Below, in pieces: positions 29,461 to 39,199 of a stretch of DNA of 42,099 nt (position 1 is the stretch's first letter; each line of letters starts with the position of its first letter). Under the pieces are notes generated by a model, which was not told the origin of the DNA, did not search any database, and saw nothing but the letters and a program-made list of their open reading frames with translations. Source of the DNA: Nemertoderma westbladi (taxonomy: Eukaryota; Xenacoelomorpha; Nemertodermatida; Nemertodermatidae); the NCBI GenBank assembly GCA_032718475.1, contig JAUCBJ010003005.1, positions 1-42,099 on the forward strand, read 5' to 3'. The translations under genes were made by a program, and so were the position numbers.

Positions 29461-31404
29461 TCAGGGTCTTTGTATAACAGAGGAATGTAAGTTCTGTATA
29501 CAAACGTCCTTGAAAATGGCGAATCCAGCGCTGTCTAACTTCTCAGCAGCTGAGTCTCTTAGGCTGAGCTTAGTCAGAGTGCGGTCCTTGAACTGACTAT
29601 CAACGTTACGGAACGGAGTCAGAAAGCGCCTAAAGCATTCGAATCGGATGAATTTATTGTGTTCATCTAGCTTGGCGAGTTTGGTTCCAAGTAACAAGGG
29701 ATGGGCGTGCATAGTGCGACTGCACACATCGGCTAGCCAACCGGCAAGTGCGGCAGTCTCGAAGATAGTATATATAGCTAATGAGGGACGGAGTGGAACA
29801 CTCATGAAGCTATAAACGACGCCAGGTGCGGTTAATGGTCCGTTGAAGTATAATCGAGAATAATGATCTCCATATACTTGTTGGTAGTTGACAGTGTTTC
29901 CAACTTTGAAATTCCATCCGTATTCTTGGAAGGCAAGATGTCCGATAGAGGTTCGTTGTACGTTATTGATGCCGCTGGATGTATTGGCATACATAGTTTG
30001 GAAGAAACCTCGGCCTTCTGCCCAGGGAGCAATCAGCTGGGTGTCTACGAAAGGATATGGGATATTCTCCATGTTTCTGAAGTCATTTTGGAGATCTCCA
30101 TAAACAGCTGAGCCGATTTTAATGATTCTTTCGTTAAACAGCATCTCGAGCACTGGCTGGGGTAACATTGATCCATCTATACCCATGGCCAGTTTGCGCT
30201 CGGTATCGGTAATGTAACGCTGCGCGAGTTCGAATTGTCCATGTCGGAGTTTCTTTTGGATCTTGGTGAGAGTCTCAAAAGAATAATCGATCACATCGGA
30301 ACACGCTCGAGTAAACACATGGGTAGAACCAGCTAGTCCACGTATGTGTATCATTCGCGTAGTTCCCAGTTCTCCAACCGGAACGCTACCTTCGTTATCG
30401 TAAGTGACAACTCCATACATTTCGATAATGTTAAGAGTTTCGTTCCACTCTTTGGTGGCGTTTTCTATGGTCATACCCACCGGATGCCATAATGTGGCGC
30501 ATTCGCTCGTGTTAGGTAGATCGCTATACTTCAGATAATGTGTAGTGTACGTCTCTACGTCTCCATATTGTTGTATTCTCTCTTCCTCAAATAATACGTC
30601 GAGAATCCAATGGACTAATCGAGTTTTAATAAATCCATCGAGATTATAAGGAGGCATTATATCCTTTTCTATTCTGGAAACATTATAAGGTTTTCTGAAT
30701 GAGTTTACTTTGACCAATTGATCTAGATGTTTCTGTAGTTGTTCGAGTTCAACAACATTTAGGGGGTTTATCAGTGGTAGAAACCTTAAACTGTGCGTAG
30801 GATCTTCCGGTTTCACCATATAATATTGAGTTAAATTGACATGATAAGGATGGTCTTTGATCCCATAAAATAAGTTCGGTAAAGTTCTAGCGCGTAGGTT
30901 GACCTCATGTACCATAAGACGGACAAGATCCGCTCGATTGTACGGAGGTTCAACGAGCATACCGTCGACACGAGCGGCCTCGATTGGTGGACGTTGTAAC
31001 ATAGGAGCGTCAGCGATAAGATCTCTAGATGTTAGGTCGATATCAACCGGCTGGGGTTGTACCGTGGCGAAGAGTTTGTCTCCGAAATGGGGAACCATCG
31101 AAGGATGAATAATGGTTTTGGAATAGAGATCAGTCATAAGGATTTGAGCTTCTGGCTGGGCTAAAGCTGCTTCTTCTCTCTCGTCCATTTCGATGTGCTT
31201 CTCCTCGAGCTGATTTTCCTCCGCTTGTCGTTGGAAGCATTCATCCAAAAACTCTTGCAGAGAGTAGGTTCGTACAAGTTCGATGTCTTCCTCGAGATTC
31301 TGAATTTCCCAATCGAACTGAGGCAAAGCTAATTCTTTTACCGCTTGGACTTGCTGCTGCAATTTACGTTTATCTAAACAATCGTAAGTTCCTTTTCCGA
31401 TCTT
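29461..31404 (-). CDS. Accessory gene B: large protein of unknown function
   Basis: The open frame runs from just after the TAA of gene A (31405-31407) to TGA at 29461-29463, about 647 codons. Its first listed start (31362) is a TTG and the first in-frame ATG comes about 60 codons further on, so expression as part of a polyprotein or by readthrough from gene A is likely. The N-terminal ~75 residues are Gln/Glu-rich and probably helical (LEEDIELV, QLEEKHIEMDEREE). The remainder is globular in composition (YPFVDTQLIAPWAEGRGFF). I see no signal peptide, convincing membrane span, or polymerase, protease or envelope motif. Size and composition would suit a structural protein, but that is a guess. 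No family is recognised. Confidence 0.8.
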   Translation of the reverse strand, partial: KIGKGTYDCLDKRKLQQQVQAVKELALPQFDWEIQNLEEDIELVRTYSLQEFLDECFQRQAEENQLEEKHIEMDEREEAALAQPEAQILMTDLYSKTIIHPSMVPHFGDKLFATVQPQPVDIDLTSRDLIADAPMLQRPPIEAARVDGMLVEPPYNRADLVRLMVHEVNLRARTLPNLFYGIKDHPYHVNLTQYYMVKPEDPTHSLRFLPLINPLNVVELEQLQKHLDQLVKVNSFRKPYNVSRIEKDIMPPYNLDGFIKTRLVHWILDVLFEEERIQQYGDVETYTTHYLKYSDLPNTSECATLWHPVGMTIENATKEWNETLNIIEMYGVVTYDNEGSVPVGELGTTRMIHIRGLAGSTHVFTRACSDVIDYSFETLTKIQKKLRHGQFELAQRYITDTERKLAMGIDGSMLPQPVLEMLFNERIIKIGSAVYGDLQNDFRNMENIPYPFVDTQLIAPWAEGRGFFQTMYANTSSGINNVQRTSIGHLAFQEYGWNFKVGNTVNYQQVYGDHYSRLYFNGPLTAPGVVYSFMSVPLRPSLAIYTIFETAALAGWLADVCSRTMHAHPLLLGTKLAKLDEHNKFIRFECFRRFLTPFRNVDSQFKDRTLTKLSLRDSAAEKLDSAGFAIFKDVCIQNLHSSVIQRP

Positions 31405-32550
31405 TTACCGAATAGCGTCTAACGCGTTTCGTACAACGCTCTCCTCCACCTCGGTGATGGGTTGTATCAGGGTTAAACCGGGACGATTATACGGGTTGAA
31501 CGGTGATATTAGGTGTCCGCGTCCCAATCCGGCTAGGTAAGATGGGCGAATATCTAGGGAGCCCACAACCGGAGTGCCACCGACTAATTGTTCAGGTAAC
31601 ACTAGATCTTTGAACAATGAGTACAGTTCAGGAGGATCCGTTATACTATTAGGATCAAGAGTCTGAGGTCTCACCAGGGAATGGGGAGGTCTGACCGAGT
31701 ATTCCGGAACTCTAATCATCAGTTTATTTAAGGATCGTTTGAGCCGAGCAAGCGTAGGTGATACGTCGAACAAGTTTCGCTCGAAACTCCCGTAAGTATA
31801 GCGAGTAAAACTGTGTTTAGCGCAATGTCTCCGCGGATGTTTATGTCTTTCTGTTTGTTGGTTGGGTCTAGGGCATTCATCGCAATAATACCACAGACGC
31901 ACGTCCTGTAGAGGAAACGCGGGTGACCGTTCTCCAGTTTTACAATATTCCTCCATCTGTTCGAAGCTATCCGGGACAACCGGTAGCGGTCGATCGGCGG
32001 TAAGGTACATCATAGTGAAATAGAGCCGTTTGAGTTCTATCATAGGATCATGATGTATACCTTGAGGATATCGAGTTTCTAGATTTTGTTGGCTGGCAAT
32101 ATTTAGATATGTTTCTCTCAAGAATTCCAGATATTCGTTGAAGTCGCTGCGTTTATCCGGCTCTTCAACGTCTTCTCTTTCGAGTCGGTTTCGAATAGAG
32201 TTCTCGTGTTCGATTCTCGGTTTATCGTTCCGACTCCGCTGGGTATGATATTTAAAGAGAACCATTTCCCTTTCGGTGTCTACATTGTCCGTATCGTGTA
32301 AATCGATAGGATGGCCAGTAGTTAAGAAGTCCATATACGTACCATTACGATGCGTATAGCGAGCGGTGAATTTTCTATAGTCCAATTCACGCGTGAGTTG
32401 TTCCTTGGACATTGGCGGTTCGATATAACGGCCATCATCATCCGTAGTAGAGGGACTAGCGTCACAGCGTATTAAACTATCAACAAACGCTTGCAATGGT
32501 AGGGTATATCGCTCCCTGATACCAAGATCATCTTCTATCAACTCAGTCAT
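31405..32550 (-). CDS. Accessory gene A: unknown protein with Cys/His cluster
   Basis: 381 codons, ATG at 32550, first gene of the post-pol cassette. The N-terminal ~200 residues are charged. A possible zinc site is C223-X2-C226 followed by H236, H238, H242, C243 and H246 (CDECPRP to RRHCAKH). The C-terminal third is Pro-rich (RPPHSLVRPQTLDP). No signal peptide or family is recognised. It ends in TAA, and gene B continues in the same frame directly afterwards. A full-length homologue, broken by one stop and frameshifts, occurs at the same place in copy 1 (6497-7635). That conservation is the best evidence that this is a real gene of the family. Confidence 0.85.
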   Translation of the reverse strand: MTELIEDDLGIRERYTLPLQAFVDSLIRCDASPSTTDDDGRYIEPPMSKEQLTRELDYRKFTARYTHRNGTYMDFLTTGHPIDLHDTDNVDTEREMVLFKYHTQRSRNDKPRIEHENSIRNRLEREDVEEPDKRSDFNEYLEFLRETYLNIASQQNLETRYPQGIHHDPMIELKRLYFTMMYLTADRPLPVVPDSFEQMEEYCKTGERSPAFPLQDVRLWYYCDECPRPNQQTERHKHPRRHCAKHSFTRYTYGSFERNLFDVSPTLARLKRSLNKLMIRVPEYSVRPPHSLVRPQTLDPNSITDPPELYSLFKDLVLPEQLVGGTPVVGSLDIRPSYLAGLGRGHLISPFNPYNRPGLTLIQPITEVEESVVRNALDAIR

Positions 32551-34288
32551 AGATGCTATAGGAGTTTGTCAATATTATAATTAATTATAATTAGGCTAGC
32601 GGGTGTCGCTGCCTACCCCTCACAGCCCCCGGACAGTGCAAGATCCTCAGCGCCGATATACTGTTGTCGCGGTGTCTATCGCCAACGTAGTAGCTACACA
32701 ACGACAACAATAACCAGCGCGAGTCACTCCACTGTCTGTCCCAAGGGCTTAGATTTACTTCAGGTTCTCACTGCAGAGTTAGGGCTACTTTCACAACTGC
32801 GACTAGCTACTGTAAACACACTTTAGTAGCAACATTCACCTATAAACGCACAAACTCCACACAACTGTCACACATTGTACACATTCGGGCCATTTGTCCG
32901 TTAGTCAAGTGCCTTCCAGAATGCCACGTTATTATTATGTATCCTTGAATACTAGCAGTGCGCTATTTATTCCGTATGCTATTCAATGGGGCAAGCTTTC
33001 TATTGTTCTTTTAACTCACTTCTAATTCTAGCGTGGTTGTTGCTATGGTGACATTATGGAAAGCTAGCAGTAGAATTAGGGTAATTCTCATGCATACAGA
33101 TCTGGGATGCTATTTAATAGTAATTCTTTAATTGTCAATATTCCCCTTTATATATGATTTTATGAATTTTATCGGCTATTGACTATACATTGGAGATTCT
33201 CGCACACTAATATACTTAATAGGGTAAATTGTATTATTTGACACTAAAATTGACACAATTTTATTCCAGAACATGTCTGGGGACTAGGATCCTTAATTCT
33301 AGGAATTTTGTCTTTTTATGAGTATCGGTAAGTGCTACGATATCTTAATCGACTAGAATTTTAGAAAATCGAAAATTTTACAGATTTGATTTATAGATTT
33401 TCTAGAGTCAATTTGTTATTATTTACTCTATTATAACATTGATTTTTACAGATTTTATAAATATTAATTAAATATTTAATATTTAAGATGGGCACCGATT
33501 TATTCCAGAACATGTCTGGGGACGTTAACCACTGATCCTAGAATTTGTCTTTCAAGTATATCGGTGGGTGCCGCGATATCTTAATCGACTAGAATTTCAG
33601 ATGGTCAAAGGGTTTAACAGATATATTTTGCGTTTTAACGCTACTGTTAAATGGACATCATTCTACTATATGTATTATTTAATATACGGTATGAGAGCAA
33701 TATTGCAAGAAGCAATGTCAGTGAGAAGAGGCAAGTCGTTTCCAAGGTCTACCCAGAGCTTGGTTTAGCCAAGACACGAGGATCTGAACTTTGCATTCCT
33801 AATACTCTACTTACCAATAATACTTTAGTATAGTAGGAGCGGTATTGTACTTTAATAAGTACGGACATTTCATCTTACTGTAGTCACGTATTTATAGTAT
33901 GATACGGACAGTAAGGAAAGAGAAAATAATTATTTCTCGCCGTTAAACGAAATATATAATACTAGGTAATTAAGTAATAAACACGAATATATATTGCACT
34001 AATCTACTGAATAATTGCTAAAATAATATTCTACTAAATAAAATTAAAGAAAACGATTATAATAATAAAATTACGTAATAATACATACATAAATATAAAA
34101 AAAATAATAAAAATATATAAAATAATGTAGTCACACACCCACTCCATACACTGTTACGTTGAGGAGTCCCTAGATGTTTGTTGGATTAGGGAGGTGGTCG
34201 TGGGAAGAGTATCTTGCCTTCCATAGTTTCCGGATAGTTCTCGGTCTCTTTCCAGTAAACATAAACGACCAACTGGGCGATTAAGTTG
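32551..34288 (-). other. Conserved non-coding spacer between pol and accessory genes, copy 2
   Basis: About 1.7 kb, alignable with 7636-9327 of copy 1 at both ends and in the middle, without an ORF. It contains the duplicated stem-loop module and the AT-rich pol-proximal end. The LTR divergence shows the copies are not recent duplicates, so retention of a spacer this long without coding capacity suggests a cis function. Confidence 0.7.
33253..33597 (-). repeat. Duplicated stem-loop module in the post-pol spacer, copy 2
   Basis: Two units (about 33253-33358 and 33493-33597). Both keep CCAGAACATGTCTGGGGAC, with CCAGA/TCTGG inverted arms, and the TATCG-10 nt-CGATA inverted repeat, followed by TCTTAATCGACTAGAAT. 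They match the pair in copy 1, with a longer AT-rich insert between units here. Confidence 0.8.
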
Positions 34289-35112
34289 TTATGTTTCGAA
34301 TACAATTCCAGGTTTCTTAAAGTTACATCGCATGACGACGAGTTCTACCGATCGCACTAAACCATCATCGGATATATGAGTCTCGATGATACGACCTGTC
34401 TGCCACCGCTTACGTGGAAGATCTGATTCCACAATAAGGACCATGTCTCCAGCGCTGACGTTTTCTTGCTGCGCAAACCACTTTGTTCGAAGTTGTAGCG
34501 TAGGAAGATAATGTTTTTTGAAAAGGTCAGCGAAACGACGGGTTAATAACTGCATAAGTTGCCAAGTTTGTCGGCAGTATTCGTCTCCGTCCGTGATTTC
34601 CGATTGCGGGAGCATGGCTACAGGTTTCTTTAGTAGGAAATGCGCCGGTGTTAGCTCTTCTAGGGAGTCGGGACTCGATGAGACTGGCATAAGCGGTCTC
34701 TCGTTAAGATAGGCAGCGATTTCTTCCATTATCGTCTGCAAAAGTTCGTCGGTGAGATACGCGCGGCACGGCACTATAAAGTGAAATGCGGTCTTCACGC
34801 TCCGTATTAATCTCTCCCAACTTCCTCCCCACCAAGGGAAGTTCGTTCCCTTGTCGGATCTCATGGTGTTACTAGTTCCAAAGCGAGCGATCTGTCGGCG
34901 TAAACTCAGTATGAAGCTGTTGGTAGATAGATCGTTCACCATATCTAGATGGATCGCTCTACAAGTCATACAGACAAAGAATACACACCATCGCTCGACT
35001 ATAGTCCTAGCACGATATACTTCAATAGGGCCAAATAAATCCACACCAGTATTAGTAAAGGGTGGTTCATAGAAGCTTACTCGTTCCCTAGGTAATTCTG
35101 CCTCTCGCTGTG
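34289..35112 (-). pseudogene. pol: Integrase core, copy 2, deleted
   Basis: Close homologue of 9328-10329. DLFGPIEV and RSDKGTNF are present, but the next 37 codons are missing, so DKGTNF runs straight into PWWGGSWERL. This removes most of the segment between the second Asp and the Glu of the catalytic triad, which should abolish activity. The frame ends early at a TAA (34289) where copy 1 has CAG. Upstream it is separated from the zinc domain by a frameshift near 35158. Confidence 0.88.
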
Positions 35113-35802
35113 TTAAAGGCCTACTGAATGCTTTCCTACAGGGTATACAGTTCCTAAGACTTGGTTCAGAGCTCTACGAGGCTTATGGAAATAATAGCGA
35201 GTTCGAATTTCGCTAAGAACTCGTTCTCTACCAGCATGGTAAAGCCTACTGTGAACATCTACAATCATCTTGATTTGTATTTCAAGATTTCTAATGAGTA
35301 TGGGAAATTTAGTGTCAAAGGACAATGGCGCATTAGTTAATCTCCCTCCGACACGTATCAACCCATCTATCATTGTGCTAGAGAAACGATCCCTTAAGCG
35401 CATCTGTGGATTTCTCAACAACAGGAAATACTTATCGGAATCTTCGTAGCATTGCAGGAGTCTCAGTATCTGCTTGTTGGTTTCTTCATGCTCTTGGTAA
35501 CTGATCTTCTCAGTCAGAAACCTATCCGACACTTTATAAGCGGGAAGGTCTTTAATAGCATGGACCTTTTCGGATATTCTTGGAGCGGTATCACTAGCGA
35601 TCTTCGTCCTGGAATAGTGATGATGGAAACACCAAGTTTGGTTTACGGTGAGGAGGTCAATTGTATTTTCCTCCTCGTATAATTGATTAATATCGTCATT
35701 GTCTGAGGAGTATGGTGTTCCCTCAGTTGTAGTTTCTCCCTCACTGATTTCTTCTTCCCATTCACTCACCTGATGTATTCTCTCATTAGGGAGTCTTTCC
35801 AT
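35113..35802 (-). pseudogene. pol: Protease tail fused to integrase zinc domain by an in-frame deletion, copy 2
   Basis: The first ~60 residues match the post-protease segment of copy 1 (MERLPNERIHQ, NTIDLL). They then jump near 35630 to CFHHHYS and the integrase zinc-binding domain (HSRLYHAGRERV). The missing stretch corresponds to about 13015-10855 of copy 1, so the whole RT and RNase H are gone, yet the reading frame is kept across the junction. A one-base deletion near 35158 then shifts the frame within the zinc domain. Confidence 0.88.
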
Positions 35803-35856
35803 TAAAGTTCTACGGGAAGGTCCAGTGAAGTACCAACCTACTCTCGTTCTTCCCGC

Positions 35857-37217
35857 CTACGTTTGTAATGGTTGCGGTCGAGCAGGCCGTTTTTCTAATG
35901 TCTCAAGCGCCTCATGCGCATTTTGGCCAATTAAGATCTGCACCCCTGGATAGTCAGTGTTGAATCTAGGTATATTATGTTGCTGGGTAAAATGGTCTTC
36001 ATCCCAGTTGTAAGGTTCCACTTGGCTAGTAGCAAAGTTCTTAATCGCCACCATTTTTACCGACCTTACGCTATGTTCTCCTAGTTCATCTTCGGGAGTG
36101 GACAATGCACCCACGTAGTAATCTGTAGCTACTGTGGATTTCCAAACCTGCATAATTCCGGAAAGGTTCAACTTAGTTCGGAACTTGGGTTGTCCAGCAA
36201 AGATGTCTTCGGCTAGTTCTTTGTCAATGAATGTACCTGTGCTGCTGGAGTCAAGGAGGGTGTTTACTATCAGGCTCCTCCCTAGCCCATGGACTCTCAG
36301 CTGCACCACAGGAAATTCCCGGATTCCGACGGAGGAAGTTGGCGCTTTCCAAAATGGTTGTCGGTCCGGAATAGTCAGTCGAGGATCTTCATGGTTGGTT
36401 TCAGTCTCGTACGTAAGTGCTCGATACACAGCGGTGTTTATCATATAACAGGATTCATTTTCGTTGGAGAATTCGTCCGTGTAGAATCCTTCCATCTCAG
36501 AACTGTGGTCAGTGTCGTTCATATCACTGAATTGGACATGTAGTTCGGGCTCACTTACCTGACTCGTGAGGGTTCTGTCAAATTCGGTGTGCAGCAAGAT
36601 GTGATGTTTAGCGCCGCACTTAGCACACTTCGCGTCTGAGTAACAGGTCAGTCGTTGGTGTCCTCGTCTGAGGCAATTATAACACAACCGCTTATCCCAC
36701 ATGACATCACGTCTATCCTTCATGGATTTCTTCAAGAATTCATCACACCCACTCAAGCGATGTGGCCCGTCGCACAATACACATTTGGGCTTGATGTTAC
36801 TTACTTTAACCTGTGCTGTGTGGTGCACACTTGTTCTTTCCTCGGGCTTTCTTCCATGAATTCTCTTAGGAGACGTAGGAGGAGTTGTTACCTGTTCTCT
36901 CCTGTCACTGGTTCGAGACTTAGATTTACTTACGTCTTTCCTCGGTTTGTTGACATAATAAGATCTTTCGGTGTCCTTACCGCTGTTTTCCTCGTATGAG
37001 GTTTGGCTTTCGCCATCGTCTGTATAACACACTGGTGTTACCTTTCTCCTAGTAATGGGTTTTTCACTTACCTTGGTTTCCGGAGTCTTCTCTCTAGACT
37101 GTTTTATGAGTTGCAATCTTACCTCTCCGTTTAAGAACGACATAAGGTCCACCATGGTTGGATCTCTATGTTGTTGGTCCATCAAATAGAGAACCTTTTT
37201 GTCCCAGCGAGTACCTA
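35857..37217 (-). pseudogene. gag-pol: Gag C-terminus, zinc knuckles and aspartic protease, copy 2
   Basis: About 450 codons homologous to residues ~840-1300 of copy 1 gag-pol. It has the knuckles CVLCDGPHRLSGC, CYNCLRRGHQRLTC and CAKCGAKHH, and a protease motif reading DSSSTGTFID where copy 1 has DSGSTGTFID, so the conserved Gly of the active site is lost. The frame is truncated at its 5' end by the LINE junction and stopped by a TAG where copy 1 has TAC. It is in frame with 35113-35802. Confidence 0.88.
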
Positions 37218-37218
37218 G

Positions 37219-37996
37219 GGAGCCCAACGGCTCCTCAGCTCATTAGAACATGCTGCTTCTAGTGTTGGTCTTTTTATTAACTCCAGAAAGACCAAAATTT
37301 TGACAGTTAACTTTGAAAGTCCTCAGCAAGTCTCTGATCGGATGAGCATAAGCTCAAAGGATGGTATGCTTGAGCATGTGGACGACTTCTGTTACCTGGG
37401 ATCATGGATCCGGAAGTCAGGTGAGGACCTTCGAATACGTAAGGGAAAGGCATGGGCAGCCTTGAATAGGCTTTCCAGGATTTGGAAGTCACCGAGAATT
37501 AATCGGAAACTTAAGGTCCGATTATTTAGAGCAGCAGTAGTTCCAGTACTCCTCTACGGGAGTCCATGCTGGGCTCTAACTGCTGAGGACACCAAATCTC
37601 TGGATGGCACATTCACAAGAATGCTACGCCGGGTTCATTGTGTCAAGTACAATGCACACATCTCCAACCAGACACTATATAACATTGGAGGTGTCTCATT
37701 GGTTCCCCCAAGCTTGACACTAGAACAAAATCGCCTCCGCTTTGCAGGACATTGCTTTCGCCGTGTGGACCAGCCAGTGCATAATCTTGTACTTTGGCAG
37801 CCTCATGGAGTGAATAAGCATGGTGGACAGCCCATGACTTTCTTGAGACTCATCTTAAAGGACACTGGCCTTGGAGATGCGGATGATCTAGCAAATGTCA
37901 TGGGTGATAGGGAGTTGTGGCGGTGCAATTTTGTTGACAAGCCGGCACAGCATTCTTAAAAATGCAGATGCAATGCAGCATGCCGATACTAGTAGT
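37219..37996 (+). mobile_element. Young LINE 3' fragment abutting BEL copy 2
   Basis: About 778 bp nearly identical (about six differences noted) to 23938-24710 of the young nested LINE. It starts abruptly in the RT region just after FADD and ends with the family 3' end CAGCATGCCGATACTAGTAGTACT. No convincing target duplication was found. BEL sequence lies only on its left, so it may mark a rearrangement breakpoint and not a simple insertion. Confidence 0.88.
37300..37959 (+). CDS. LINE ORF2 C-terminal fragment
   Basis: 219 codons equal to the last ~220 residues of the 23190-24680 frame (QQVSDRMSISSKDGMLEHVD to PAQHS), starting at a TTG that is not a true start. It contains the post-RT region with LLYGSPCWAL and NRLRFAGHCF but no catalytic motif, so it is a 5'-truncated piece. 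Confidence 0.8.
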   Translation: MTVNFESPQQVSDRMSISSKDGMLEHVDDFCYLGSWIRKSGEDLRIRKGKAWAALNRLSRIWKSPRINRKLKVRLFRAAVVPVLLYGSPCWALTAEDTKSLDGTFTRMLRRVHCVKYNAHISNQTLYNIGGVSLVPPSLTLEQNRLRFAGHCFRRVDQPVHNLVLWQPHGVNKHGGQPMTFLRLILKDTGLGDADDLANVMGDRELWRCNFVDKPAQHS

Positions 37997-39199
37997 ACTC
38001 TTTCTCAAAACTAGGCCTAAATGTCACTATTAATCACAATTTTTTTAGTTATGTTGCTAGCCAAAGCACTCGTCTCCTCTAACTCTCTTTATGGTCATTT
38101 TAATTGCCTAAATGTAGCCTATTACTGCAATGTTTTGAAATATGTATTACATTAAACATAATATTCTAGAATGTTTAATGTTGTTGCTAACACATTCTGG
38201 ATATACATAGCTTAAAATTTTTCAGTAATGTTTTTATGATTTTACCCTCCAAACAAACGGCAATAAAAAAAATTCCTCAACGTTTCCCAAAGTCTTTATA
38301 GCGAAAATGTATTGTTATAATTTGGACCAACATCATAAGCAAAAAAAATTGCATATTTTTTGCGTATATATAAATATTTTATATAATTAAAAATTTGAAT
38401 TTTATTATTATTTTATTATTTAATCATATTATATATAAATTGCGTATTTTTTCAAAAAATGAAAAATTCCGATATCTCGAAACCCAAATGTCAGAATATT
38501 TTAAAAATAAAATTTTTGGGTTTGTCTTGAGCTTACTTTCACTTTTGAATAACAATTGGACATGGTGATTTAATTTTTTCAGTAACATAATTCTGAAAAT
38601 TGCTGGTATGGTATTTTTTCGAAAAATGAAAAATGCCGATATCTCGAAAACCAAAAGACAGAATATTTTAAAAATACTATTTTTGGGATTATCTTGACCT
38701 GACTTTTACTTTTGAATAACAAACGTACATGGTGATTTAATTTTTTCAGGCACATGATTTTGAAAATTGCCGGTATTTTTTCAAAAAATGAAAAATGCCG
38801 CTATCTCGAAAACCAAACGATAGAATATTTTAAAAATACTATTTTTGGGTTTGTCTTGACCAAGTGAATAATCATGCAAAACATGGTCCATGGTGATTTT
38901 CCAAAGTGGATTTCCAATTTTGGCACGGGGTGATGGCTTTTATTCCAACATTTTTATTAATACTGTAGGCACCCGGTTGTAAACAACCGGAGACATTGAT
39001 AATTTAAAATATTTTTTCCTACTTACAGTAGGCCTATGTTTTATGCTTTGATTAAGATTGTTATGTAATTAACGAAATTGACGACATATTTGATACCAAT
39101 ATTGGGCATGTGGTTCTATAAAGTGGTAATCCCATTCATCGTGAAATCGGTATCTGTCTGTAGTAAACAGTATCTAAATATAATATAATGACACTACCA
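37997..39199. other. AT-rich spacer, no gene seen
   Basis: No supported ORF. It holds a ~165-bp tandem repeat (38447-38865) and a short perfect inverted repeat (CCGGTTGT / ACAACCGG, 38973-38990). Confidence 0.55.
38447..38865. repeat. ~165-bp tandem repeat, about 2.6 units
   Basis: The block containing AAAATGAAAAATGCCGATATCTCGAAA starts at about 38452, 38619 and 38781 (periods 167 and 162). It is followed each time by AGAATATTTTAAAAATA and a TTTTTGGG(T/A)TT(G/A)TCTTGA block. The open frame across part of it on the minus strand is an artefact. Confidence 0.85.

Larger units (their letters stand above)
27544..37217 (-). mobile_element. Second BEL/Pao copy, 5'-truncated and deleted in pol (copy 2)
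   Basis: Same family and orientation as copy 1. It has a 3' LTR (27544-28229), accessory genes D, C, B and A (28307-32550), the conserved spacer, integrase, and protease/Gag pieces up to 37217, where it abuts LINE sequence. The 5' LTR, leader and most of gag are absent. Relative to copy 1, about 2.2 kb of pol (linker, RT, RNase H) is deleted in frame near 35630, and 37 codons of integrase are deleted in frame near 34838. Stops and one frameshift also interrupt pol. The accessory genes are by contrast the best-preserved part. Confidence 0.92.

Noticed and set aside
29461-31404. Envelope glycoprotein identity for gene B, given its position after pol
   Set aside because: No signal peptide, clear transmembrane anchor, furin-type site or Cys-rich ectodomain was seen.
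37211-37996. Target-site duplication for the LINE at 37219
   Set aside because: The only shared word between the flanks is AGTAC-like, about 5 bp, and the right flank is not BEL sequence.
37217-37996. Chimeric LINE/BEL retrocopy made by template switching
   Set aside because: The BEL segment lies in the opposite orientation to the LINE, which a simple switch from LINE RNA to BEL RNA would not produce.
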